Origin: Xenoacremonium recifei
Taxonomy: Eukaryota; Ascomycota; Sordariomycetes; Hypocreales; Nectriaceae
NCBI GenBank assembly: GCA_012184525.1
Contig: WOFQ01000058.1
Location: 1-64,000 of the forward strand
Direction: 5' to 3'
DNA: 64,000 nucleotides
Below, in pieces: positions 1-10,033 of the stretch. A model generated the notes under the pieces. It saw nothing but the letters and a program-made list of their open reading frames with translations, was not told where the DNA came from and did no database searches. Position numbers and translations under genes: made by a program. Each line of letters starts with the position of its first letter. Position 1 is the first letter of the stretch.

Positions 1-23
1 GTGGGGGGGGCGTGGGGGGTGGT

Positions 24-60
<37 letters not shown>

Positions 61-76
61 GGGGGGGGGGGGGGGG
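1..76. repeat. Poly-G tract at the window edge
   Basis: Bases 24-59 are 36 consecutive G, then one A, then 16 more G; bases 1-23 are also almost all G. On the minus strand this reads as poly-proline in frame with the hydrolase above. Homopolymers this long are easily mis-sequenced, so the true length and the frame through it are uncertain. Confidence 0.9.
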
Positions 77-1616
77 AGGTCGAGGCTTTCAGTGGAAGGG
101 GTTGTGAAGGCGGGTTCGGGGACTTCTTCTATGGGGGTTGGGTCGATGTGGTTGAGAGAGAGGTTGTCTATGTCGGAGGCGAGGGAGTCTGTTTCGATAT
201 CTTTCCCTAGTTCTGTATGTGTTTGGGGTTTGTCCGAATCATGGTGGTCTTCTGGTGGTATTCTTGGTTCTGAGGACTCGGGTTCTGTCGTTGATTGAAC
301 TTTCGAGTCTGAATCTCCTTTTGGTGGTGTTGATCCATCGTCATCCGTTGTCTTCTCTTCCTCGTTTGTGTTGGCGATAAAGCTCTCTCCGTCATCCGAT
401 AAGGGTGTTGCTGCCCCTGAGGAAGCTTCCAGCTGTGGTGTAGAGGGTTTTGGCGACTTGGGCCTCCCGGTACAGAGGGTGTAGTAATTGACAAATCTAA
501 CCCTCGCTCGTGGTTGTCGCGTGTCGAGACCCTTGCCCAATGCCTGAAGCTCGTCGACGTCCTCTAAGGCGCGAATGTCGAAGTAGCGGCTTTCAAGCCC
601 TTGGGGATCAGCAAGACAGCCGCCGTATTCAAGATACGAGTACATGTGTCTCGCAGCGGCTTGCAGAATACCCTCAGACTGATATTTGTTGGCGAAGTGC
701 ATCATCCTCTTGACAAAGGGTTGCTCCTTGAGAGGTGAATCGTTAAAGAACGGTGAGTTGAAGAAGGGGTCGGCTGGTCGTGAAGCTGATGGATCTGAAC
801 TTGCGGATGAGATGCTTGGGGCGTGCGAGTCGTAGGATGGGGTGAGATTCAGGGATGAGGATGAACCCGGGCTGTCGATGGGCAACTCGGGAGGAGAGAG
901 ATTCTGCGAAGGCTGAGGTGCTGGCTTGAACAGACTAGAGATTCCAGAGACGATGATGCCGGGATGAAGGCCTAGGAATGGGCAGTCAAGAGACACATGG
1001 CCAATGATGCGATGTTTATAGGGGTGACTACCATATGGGCTCCTGTTCGGCTGCGATATAAGTCAGTACGAGTTCGATTCGCATGCAAGTAGACAGATAA
1101 AGGTACCATCAGAATGATATCGGCTGCCAAGAGACCACCCATGGAATGCCCAACCAAGACAATGTCTGTATTAGGCCCTTCATGCGGCTCCAGCCACTGA
1201 CTGAAGTTATCCCGCGCAACCTCGATAGCGCGATACGTCTTGTACCGCGGATAGATCTTAGAGTGGATGGCATGCGTCTCAGCCAGCATCGTCGACAACA
1301 CCGTGTGCACATGCGCTGGGAACGAGCGAAAGGACTGGTCGTTGCCCAAGAAGCCGTGGATGTAGATGACGAGCAGCTTGCGCAGGGACGGCGATCCCGA
1401 GGACGATGAGCTCACATCGATGGGTGCGGGGAGGAGAGACTGCGTGGAGGAGCTGCGCGGGTCGACGGTGAGCCATTTTGAGTCCAGCAGCGAGCCGCTC
1501 TGCGTTTGTGGTTGTGAGCCGGTATGCGCTGGGAAGACGGCTGGTTGAGAGGGCGCATCGTGCGGTCCTGGTTCCGGCGTGTATCGCGGGGGAGGCGTTG
1601 GAGGTGGCGAGTCCAT
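1..1616 (-). CDS. DUF676-type alpha/beta-hydrolase (putative serine esterase/lipase), C-terminus beyond window
   Basis: The first exon (1107-1616) encodes 170 residues. A 56-bp intron (1051-1106) follows, and the second exon runs open to base 1. The start is the ATG at 1616, giving a Pro-rich beginning (MDSPPPTPPP); the upstream in-frame stretch has no ATG. A beta-strand with the oxyanion-type motif YIHGF lies near residues 85-89, and the nucleophile elbow GHSMGG near 156-161 has Ser158 as the likely catalytic serine. After the intron the fold continues (HRIIGHVSLDCPFLGLHPG), and then a long Ser/Pro/Asp/Glu-rich, probably disordered tail ends in a poly-proline run made by the poly-G tract. 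Such proteins are usually annotated as putative serine esterases; the substrate is unknown. The family assignment is firm at the fold level only. The C-terminus cannot be judged because the contig starts inside it. Confidence 0.8.
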
Positions 1617-2456
1617 GATGCTGGAGATAATATCGACGGCACAGTTGTTGTCGCTTATGGGCAGCAAAAAAGTCTCAGCCTGGGCTTTCTATACTGAACA
1701 CAGTCATGACTGCAGTGGTGGTTGATGCAAGTGCAAGATGGATGCGGTGATGTGTCTGCTACGATTTGGGCTATGAAGTCGGACGTTGAATCGTACAGCC
1801 ATTCACAGGCAAGGAGGGGCTGTGGCCGCTATCGATTCAACGCTTTTCTGGACCACTCCATTTGTCGCGCAAGCTTGGGTCGTCCGACTTGATGGGAGGT
1901 ACAAAGTTCAAGTTCTACCCAGGTTTACCGTCTATTCATTTTGATGTTCGTGACCATGTCTTCTAATCATATAAACACCAGTCGAATGTTAATCTAGAGA
2001 CGATTGATTAACACGTTCCCAGGACTGACGTGAGAACACATTTACTTTCTTCTCGATACTGAGCTTAAGCACCATTCTCCACCAAACATGACGACAAAAA
2101 AACAAAGAACAGAGAGATAGAAGTACTCAAGAGCAAGTCTTCTTTCAACCGCAACACCGGTTTTGCACAGAAGGGTAAAATATTTCTTTGTTGGGACATT
2201 CCAAAATCACACAAAATCAGTATATAGGGTAAGTGAATATGGGGGCTGATCTTCGACTTCAAGATCATCTTAGAACATCCCCATGGATATGGAGACGCTA
2301 GTCGGCAAGTCGTACGCTCGTTGGCCGGACATTTTATTAAGGTCTCACCGATGTCTTTCATAATTCATATAAAAATAGGAAGTTTCAAAGGTATCGTCGA
2401 TCTTGGAGGGACCACTGTATTGGATCATGATCTTCGTGTTTCGTGCATGTACGGAG

Positions 2457-2472
2457 TGTTCCGTACGGAACA
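2457..2472. promoter_or_regulatory. Perfect 16-bp palindrome
   Basis: TGTTCCGTACGGAACA reads the same on both strands. It overlaps a TACGGAGT octamer (2450-2457) and is flanked by CATGTA and TACATG, giving a wider imperfect dyad. It may be a dimer-binding site for a regulator; no function is known. Confidence 0.4.
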
Positions 2473-3718
2473 TTACATGTAGCACGAATCGCCGGTTGAT
2501 GCTCTCCCGTGAGCGGCAGTTTCAGGAGATTCCATGCAAACGTATATGCTAGGGTGTCCAACATGGAAGAAACGAGATCGATGTGTTCGCTCAGGAATCG
2601 TCGCTGACTGGCGGAATCTCAACACTCGGGCATCTTGATGGAGACCACTGGAGGCTCTGTGCTGGAGGCGTTTCCTGGACCCGGGCCTGTCTCCAAACGG
2701 TCGATGGCCCGATTCCGCGTCTTGAATGGATCGCGGACAGGGCTTGGGGCTTGGGGCAGCGTTGGGATGGTGGCTCTTGATGGGTCGACGCTAACGAAGG
2801 CGACGGGTTGGGGAAATTGAAATCGGGGAAGAGTCCACATGGATTGGCGAGGGCTGCAACAGGTGATGGTGTTTGCTTTGCTGAAGCTGAAATTGGCAAC
2901 GAAGATGTGATGAAGCTTCAGGTCCAGGTGATTGCAGGTGCAAGTTGGCTCCTCTCATGCAGTAGGTCGATGGATGCAGCACGTGACGACAGCAGCTCCT
3001 GCCGAGTCGAGATTGCCTCTGGACTTGCCTCTCGACAAAATCAAATTCAATTCATTCCAATCGACGATCCTGATGCACGTAACAGATACTACCTTCTCGA
3101 TCCTGCTTGGGTGCTTTTGTTGTTGCTGGCAAACGAAACACCGGAGGGCTTAACAACCAATGCCCAAAAATATCCAGGCTCACAGACGGGCCTAGGGGCC
3201 GAGATGGCGGCGACGCCAGGGGTTCACGGATCGTGACGCTTCTCCAGCCGCCAAGACTCGACAGACAAGCGCAACGCGTCGTCATGCAGCGGGCCAGGAC
3301 CCTGGACACGGCGAAATGGAGCCTTTGGACGCTGTCGACAAATTACAGGCGGGAGTATGTTTCAACGCGGAAGCTCAGCACCGGCCAGGGCATGGATGGG
3401 GCCTTCATTCCAGGTACGGCGTGCATGTCACTGCAGATGGAATGATGGCGATAACTCGACGGTGGCTGACGGGAGAGAACAGCCAAACGTGGACGGCGAG
3501 GACGCATCTGGACCTGATTTGCTGGGCCTAGAGGACAGCCACTGGCTGGCCGTTGGAACACGAGAGGGGATAATACGGGCGGGAGATGGACAGAAGTACG
3601 TACTACTCTGTACGTCGCCGTGCCCCGTACTCCCGACCAGTGCTAGTGTTCCTGCGTCGGGTGTGGAATACGAGATGCAAGCTGCGGATGGCCGTGGTGG
3701 TGGTGGTGGACAGCAGGG

Positions 3719-3743
3719 ACAGCACAGCACAGCACAGCACAGC
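3719..3743. repeat. (ACAGC)5 microsatellite
   Basis: Five uninterrupted ACAGC units lie just downstream of a short GGT repeat (about 3695-3708). This is a simple-sequence repeat in non-coding DNA. Confidence 0.85.
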
Positions 3744-5273
3744 ACAACACATACAACGCACCACCGAACGACGGATGCCGCGCCGGCTATCAGCAGCAAG
3801 CATCCTCGTATCGTGCCGAAATCATGCAGACGCGGCTCAGGTGCTTGTGCGATACAAGAAGCATGACGAAAATGACGGGTACCAGAGGACGACAAGCATG
3901 GCAAGACAAAAGACAGGAGGGCACACTTTTATGACTTCCATCACCACCGCCGTTGCAGCAGCGGAGCCACACCCAACCATGCCAGTCACCGTTACCGTTT
4001 TCTCCTTAGTGACCCGGAGCCTCGCGTCGGCCAATAGCTCCCAGCCATGGCCCCCCCCGGCTCATGCCGTGATGTCGCCCGGAAGGTTGCCCCCTGATTG
4101 GGCTGCGAGCGCCTCAGAGCCACCGAGCCCATCTCAAGCGAGATTGTTCACATCTCGCAGACCAGAGGCCTGGACCAGCCGAGCACGCGGCCAGCCACGG
4201 GAAGGAGGAGACGCCTGGCACGAGCGAGACCGAAAGCCACTGGACAGCCGCCTCGGCCAGTGAGAGCACTCCGGGACCTGACCTGTTTCTGCGGTGCGGT
4301 GCGGGTGCGGCCCCGTGCTGTCGTCGTCGTCGTACAATCCGTACCTTGCAGGGACCCCTGTCATCCGGATGTCTCTCTCTTCATTTAGTCACTCCCACCA
4401 CGCTCTTTCGGGGTCCAGGCTCCTTTTTCCCTCTCTCTCGTTTGCGAGTCTTTTCCTCCAGCTCTTTTCTCCTCACCCTCCTTCCCCGCCGTCGACTGTG
4501 TCGTCGCCATGCTCGACAGACTGGAGTTGCTGTTGAGTTGTGTTTTGGAGTAACGATTCGAAGCGACGGATCCTGGCGTGGCCGAGCTAAGGAGAAGACC
4601 ATCCGCCCGGACCGAGTCTGGAAACCGACAACACGAACATCCAACTGAGCCACACTCTCTCGACTACAACCTCTACGCAAGCGATCTCACCGACGCCCAA
4701 GACGATCCGAAAGAAGATCTCATACCCGGACGCCAAGAAGCGACATCCACTCCTTTGATTCCTTTCTTGTCAACCGACGCAGCCATTCCTTATCTTTCAA
4801 CAATCTCGTCATTCTCTTCCCCGCCGTAAAGGAATAAAGAACAAAGCCTCAGCTCACGCACAAAGGAACGACGATTTTCGTGGCGCAGCCGAAGTGAAGT
4901 GGAGGAAGGACCTGGGATTTGGTCATTCTGAATTCGGGACCGACCCAGCTCAGGTGCTTAGTTTTTTTGGGCCAGCGACATCCGATCGACGACCATCACC
5001 AACAAGGAATTTGCCTTGGGAGTCGACGACAATGCTGTTGGAGAGGCTGGAACTGAAACCTACAACATCCCATAACATCGGCGCTGGAAGCGGAAGATAG
5101 AGAAGGGGAAAGGCGAAGAACGGAAGGAAACGAAGAAAAGGAACCATCCGGCATCGTTCCCCGGACCTAACGAATACGATCGTCGCTCATCCTTGGGTCT
5201 TTTTTGGGAACAGCCAACTACGTACGCAAGTCGCATCGCCACTCCGCGATCCTCAGACAACGAGTCGCCGAAC

Positions 5274-7063
5274 ATGACTTATTCATCCAGCGGGCCTTCA
5301 CTCGCTCAGGCCCAGCATGTCGATCCTGACGATATCCAGTCTCAGGGTTCGTCACCGTCCTCCTCGGAGGCGGACGCCCACTCTCATTCTTCCACACATC
5401 AACACGCTCATTCGCATCACAGCCTCTATGGCAACGACCTGAAGAGGAACAATCGTTGGAACCTTGACGCGCATCGAGTCCGCCACTCGCACGGGAGGCT
5501 GCACCAGCAGCAACAACGCCAGGCTGCGACCTCGTCTCAGTCGCTCGTCACGCAGGTCGTCCAGACCGTTTCGATCTATCAGATTGTCGACTCGACGGGC
5601 TCCCCCATCGAGCAGCAGACGGTTTACGGCACCCCCAACACTATCGTCGTGGACTCATCCTCGGGCAGCACCGTCGCCATTTCGAACCCAGACTCTGCGA
5701 CGTCGACCGCGGCGGCCCCGGCCTCGAACCCGGCTGCCAGTAGCTATGTGCCTGCGTCATCTGCTGTATCAGGGGCCGCCGCGGCGTCAAGTGCCCTGAC
5801 ACCATCCTCTTCACCATCTACCTCTTCAGCTCTCACCCCTGCTTTGCAATCTTCCTCGTCCGTGTCTACCCCCACGACACCATCTGTTGTAGATACCCTT
5901 TCCGCAGCTGTACCGTCAACGCCGAGCGTGGCCTCGGCAGGTCAGGCCACGGTCCTGACGTCCTCTCCTTTGCAGTCTTCCAATGCTGCCTCTGCGTATC
6001 CTAGTCTTTCGGGGTCTTCAAACTCTACTGGTAAGACGCTCCTTAATAATTATTGGGCACGCTGGAGAAGCTGACCGGCGCCGTGATAGTTATCTCTACG
6101 AGCGCGTCCTCGAGCACGAACTCGACCACGCTCTCCGAAACCACGAGCTCCGGCATGATGCAGGCTCTGGATTTCTCGTCAACAACTACCGAATCTTCCT
6201 CTTCTACCCATTCATCTTCGTCCTTCACCTCAACCTCATCGTCCTCGACAGAGTCAACCTGGTCATCATCAACTATTTACTCGACCATTTCCACAGAAAC
6301 CTATACGTCAACGAGCTATGGTGCTGGTGGCGGCGTCGATGGAAACTATGGGACGGCCACTGAAGCAGCCCAACCAACATTGACTTCCGCGGCATCACAG
6401 GCGACGAACTCGAGTGCTCTTTCAACACAGGATAAGCAAGTTATTGGCGGGGTGGTGGGCAGCGTCGCAGGCGTGGCTTTCATCGCACTTCTGATCATGA
6501 TGCTTCTACGATACCGAAAGAAGCGGGGAGGCGATGGATTGCTCGGGGGCGGCCTTACCGGTCAACGGGCTATCACCTCTGGAGGGCCTGGAGGGAGCGG
6601 TGGAGGAATGTCAGAGCGGTCAGGGCCGTCTGCGGTTGCAGCAGCTTTGGCCAGTCTGACTGGCAAGAGACCACCTCCAACAGCAGAGTCAACAGCAGGG
6701 GGCGAGCGGGGATTCTACCGAGTCTCAGGCAAGAAGTTGCCCTCGGTTCTTCAGACTGGTGGCGATGGTTATTCGGATCCTCGGGAGAGCGTCACCAGCG
6801 GACACACAGACTACTGGAGAGGATCCCAGGCTTTCGAGCCAGTCGAAGGTACATCGACAAGGCTCGCGCTGGGATCTCCGATGCGGCCAGTAAGCGGCGT
6901 CCCGGTCATCAAGCCTGGGCCGGCGCGGACACCCATCACCGAGCAGAACCCCTTCGAAGACCCTCCACCGGCGCCTCGTCCCGACTCAGATGCCCTGGGT
7001 CGGTCACTGGCATCGCAAGATGGATCACGGGGCTCTCCGTCCCGGTTCCATGAGCGGATATAA
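5274..7063 (+). CDS. Mucin-like single-pass plasma-membrane protein (Mid2/WSC-sensor-like architecture)
   Basis: Two exons (5274-6030 and 6090-7063; 59-bp intron) give 576 residues. Residues 1-80 are His/Ser/Gln-rich, including a QQQQ run. From about 90 to 360 the chain is dominated by Ser and Thr, as in heavily O-mannosylated ectodomains. One hydrophobic segment follows at about 370-392 (GGVVGSVAGVAFIALLIMML) and then a basic stop-transfer RYRKKR. The cytoplasmic tail of about 180 residues is Gly/Pro/Ser-rich and contains NPFEDPPPAPRP. This layout fits fungal cell-wall stress sensors and related glycoproteins, but no WSC cysteine domain is present. No signal peptide is visible after the first ATG; the frame extends upstream only to a TTG codon, so either an upstream exon was missed or the protein inserts without a cleaved signal. 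The sensor role is inferred from architecture alone. Confidence 0.7.
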
Positions 7064-7904
7064 GTCTATTACTCGTACATGGCTATGTCTTGCGCATTAT
7101 CTCGTTTTGTGAGCGTTCTGTACAAAACTTTCTGCTTCGTTGTCACCATATTTTTTTTCTTGGGCTTTTTGCCTCACGAACGAGGTTTTTTGTGCGAAAC
7201 TTGGGCTATCACTATCATCATACCACAACTACCACCACCACGATCCCGCGACTGGATCCATTTCATAAAAGGCGACCGCATTGTGTTTGGCGTTTTGAGC
7301 GCAGGGATTGCATCGCAGCCCTGCAAGGGACTCTTCTGGCGTGGGAACTATGTTTGCTATTTAATATCACGCAAAAGGAGGGATCTTGTTAATGAAAACC
7401 AAAAGGTGAAAGGGGATAGAGAGTGTATATGTGTGTACATACGAGCGAAAGTCGGAGTATGCGAATCGCATCTCGACGTGCAACCTGGTCAGCAGACTAC
7501 TATTCACTATTCTGTTAATCCAATGATGAATACCCCGTGCTATGGCATATCGAAGGCTTTTTGAGTGATCAATAGGTGACATGTACTTGCTATGGCGGGA
7601 ACCCATCGAAACAACCCCTGAAGCAGATCTTTGTTTATATTAATTCCATGGTCAAACATAGTGAGTGGCTCGAGTGCTCGGGCAGTGCCAAGATGTTTCC
7701 GTTCCAGTCGATCATCGTTGTTAACTCTAGCACAGTGTATACTGTTACCAACACTGAAACGCACTGTGATTCTAACCAAGAACCCCATCTCCAAACTCAC
7801 CAACCTACTTACTCTTAAGCTTGTGAATGAAGAGTATAACATGATTGCAACGAATTCACAAGGAGGACAAACCGCACACCGCAGATCATGTGACCTCTAT
7901 CAAG
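7064..7904. other. Intergenic, between two plus-strand genes
   Basis: This AT-richer 0.84-kb stretch has T-runs near 7150 and holds the 3' region of the membrane protein and the promoter of the following regulator. No gene or structured RNA was recognised. Confidence 0.6.
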
Positions 7905-9731
7905 ATGGTCAATGGCAAGCAGGATACAGGAAGCGCCAGGATCAAGCGGCGACGCGTCACGCAGGCCTGTGACTACTGCCATCAACGCAGCATCCGCTGT
8001 AGAGCCACGGCAGACGGCCAGGGTTGTCAGAACTGCAAAGATTTTGCCCAGGAATGCACGTATCTCCGCAAGCCGCGACGTCGGGGAGTTCAACCACGGT
8101 CTGATGAATTAGCGAGATCGGATGCTGGCGTCGTCCAGATTCCCCTTCGGAGCGCTGAGGAGACGAGGTCGACGCAATGGAGAGCGCCTGAGATAGCCAG
8201 TCAGGCGACGATTATGGATCTGGTGGAATTATACTTCGAAGTTGTCTATCCGATTTTCCCTTTCTTCCATCAGCCGTCTTTCATCCGGAGCATCTCGCGA
8301 GCGGAGTACAAGGAGAAGCAGTCGCTATTTGCGACGACCATGGCAGTCTGCGCCCTGGTGAGCAGTCGTATACGGGACGGGTCTCTGACAAATCCGAGAT
8401 GGAATCTGCAATCGTTGCTGGAGACGGATCCAGATGTCTTTTACGGTGAAGCGAAACGTCAGCTGGTCAACGAGATGGCAAGTTCGGACTTCAATATTGT
8501 TCGAGCGCATGCAGTCTTGGCTATTGCTGCTATCCAGAATGGGAAGATCAGAGATATGCATCAACATCTGGGGATGTATCATACTCTTGTTGCTATGGAT
8601 GCACTGCATGATGAAGCGAATTGGCCGCGTGGGATTGGGGTTATTGAACGAGAAGAGAGACGACGTCTGGTGAGATAACATGTTCCTTTCTCTTCCTCCC
8701 CCAAAGAGTATTGTGCTCACTGAAAGTTCCTCTAGTTCTGGTCCATTTATACCCTGGACATCTACTCAGCAGTAGTCTGGGGTGGTGTTATCCGCAGTCG
8801 AGAACAACAGTCCAATGTCGCCTATCCAATCGAGGTAGACGATGAGTTTATCGACGACAGGATGACTCAACCCGAAATGACCGAAACAAGCGGTATTAGT
8901 CCATCTCTTGGACGGACCGTGACATCTGATCGCTGGATGTCCGGATGGAACTTCATCACCGACCTGTATCGCGTGCTGGAACACGTCTTGGCTCGGTTTA
9001 GGGGTCGCCAATGTCGTGGGCGTCGAGGATCCTTCCTGAATGAGATATTCGAGGACCAGCCGGCTGTCACGCAGGCCTCTGTGCGAGAGAGCGTGCTTCA
9101 GATGTACCTGGACCTACCCCCCTGCTTCAAGGAGACGTCGCAGATGACCTACAACGTCAAGGAAGATCGCTTCGGTTTCCAGGCCGCCAACATCACGGCT
9201 AGTGTCCAGCTCCTCCGCATTGTGCTCCTTGCCGCCGGAGGTGCCAGCATCGAAGAACGGTGCCAGATCGCCAGCCAAGTCGTCGACGCCTTCGTCTCGA
9301 TCCCTGTCGCGTACTTGCTAGCCATCAGCACACCCCTCCTCCACCACCTCGGCAGCATCGGCGCTATCCTAGGATCCATCTTCGAGGAGCCCTTGAGCGA
9401 GGCTGATTACAACCACGTCCGGTCCGTCATGCTCTCCATGGCGCAGTTGCTGGAGAACCTGGAGGGCATGCATAAAGGTAAAAGCGCGAGCGAGAAACTT
9501 CGGTCTCAGGTGGCGCGCGTGGATGAGTATATGGCTACTCAGAGACAAAACACGCTTGTCCAGGAGGAGCCTGTGATGTCGGGAGGGCAGGCGCTTGAGT
9601 TGGTTATGCAGCCGGGCTTGGAGAGCGCGGAAGCTCCAGAGCAGATTGACCCGGGTATTCCTGGGAGTTGGATGTTTCAGGTCCCGCCGGACTTGTTAGG
9701 GGATTTGACTTGGACGTTTGACTTTGGATAG
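7905..9731 (+). CDS. Zn2Cys6 fungal-specific transcription factor
   Basis: Two exons (7905-8669 and 8736-9731; 66-bp intron) give 586 residues. The start is the ATG of MVNGKQ; the frame upstream has only a TTG. The zinc cluster has C22-X2-C25-X6-C32-X8-C41-X2-C44-X6-C51, with an Arg/Lys block before it (IKRRR). The middle homology region begins near residue 105 (MDLVELYFEVVYPIFPFFHQ), the usual start of a fungal_trans domain, and the intron falls exactly before the conserved FWSIYTLDIYSA. The predicted protein would be a nuclear DNA-binding activator or repressor. Its neighbours are a membrane protein and a NOD-like receptor on the other strand, so context does not suggest a target pathway. 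The 8-residue spacer between Cys3 and Cys4 is longer than the usual six. Confidence 0.85.
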
Positions 9732-10033
9732 AGGATACATTGCCTTGAATATCTGTCTCCTACGTCAATCGGACGTTTTGGCTGCTGCTACCATCCCCTG
9801 ATGCAAGGCCTGTAGACTTTCCGAATTCTACTAGTTAATAAACGTCACATCGCCTTTCCATCTCTCATCTGTGAGTAGACTCTACGCTAATTATATCACC
9901 TTCCCCCCAAGAGACAACCGGCTCTATAATTGGGAGAGGGTAGGGCTTCTGTAAGAGACCTAAGCATATATAGGATAGTGTTGAACATAGCAATGCTATA
10001 TCGCTATCGTAGAATAGATGACCAATTTTTTTG
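9732..10033. other. Convergent intergenic spacer
   Basis: This 302-bp spacer separates the 3' ends of the regulator and the NOD-like receptor. It is AT-rich toward 9960-10033 with short TATATA-like stretches that could serve 3'-end formation. Nothing else was seen. Confidence 0.5.

Larger units (their letters stand above)
1617..5273. other. Intergenic region, shared upstream region of the hydrolase and the membrane protein
   Basis: This holds about 3.7 kb with no convincing gene. The open frames here are short, overlap on both strands and have no recognisable domain. From about 4390 to 5270 the sequence is pyrimidine-rich and then changes to a CAAC/AAG-rich stretch, as is usual for a promoter and 5' leader of the gene starting at 5274. 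A perfect 16-bp palindrome (2457-2472) and a pentanucleotide repeat (3719-3743) lie inside it. Confidence 0.6.

Noticed and set aside
3428..4263. Open frames of 158-225 codons around the ACAGC repeat
   Set aside because: Translations are repeat-driven and present in several frames and on both strands.
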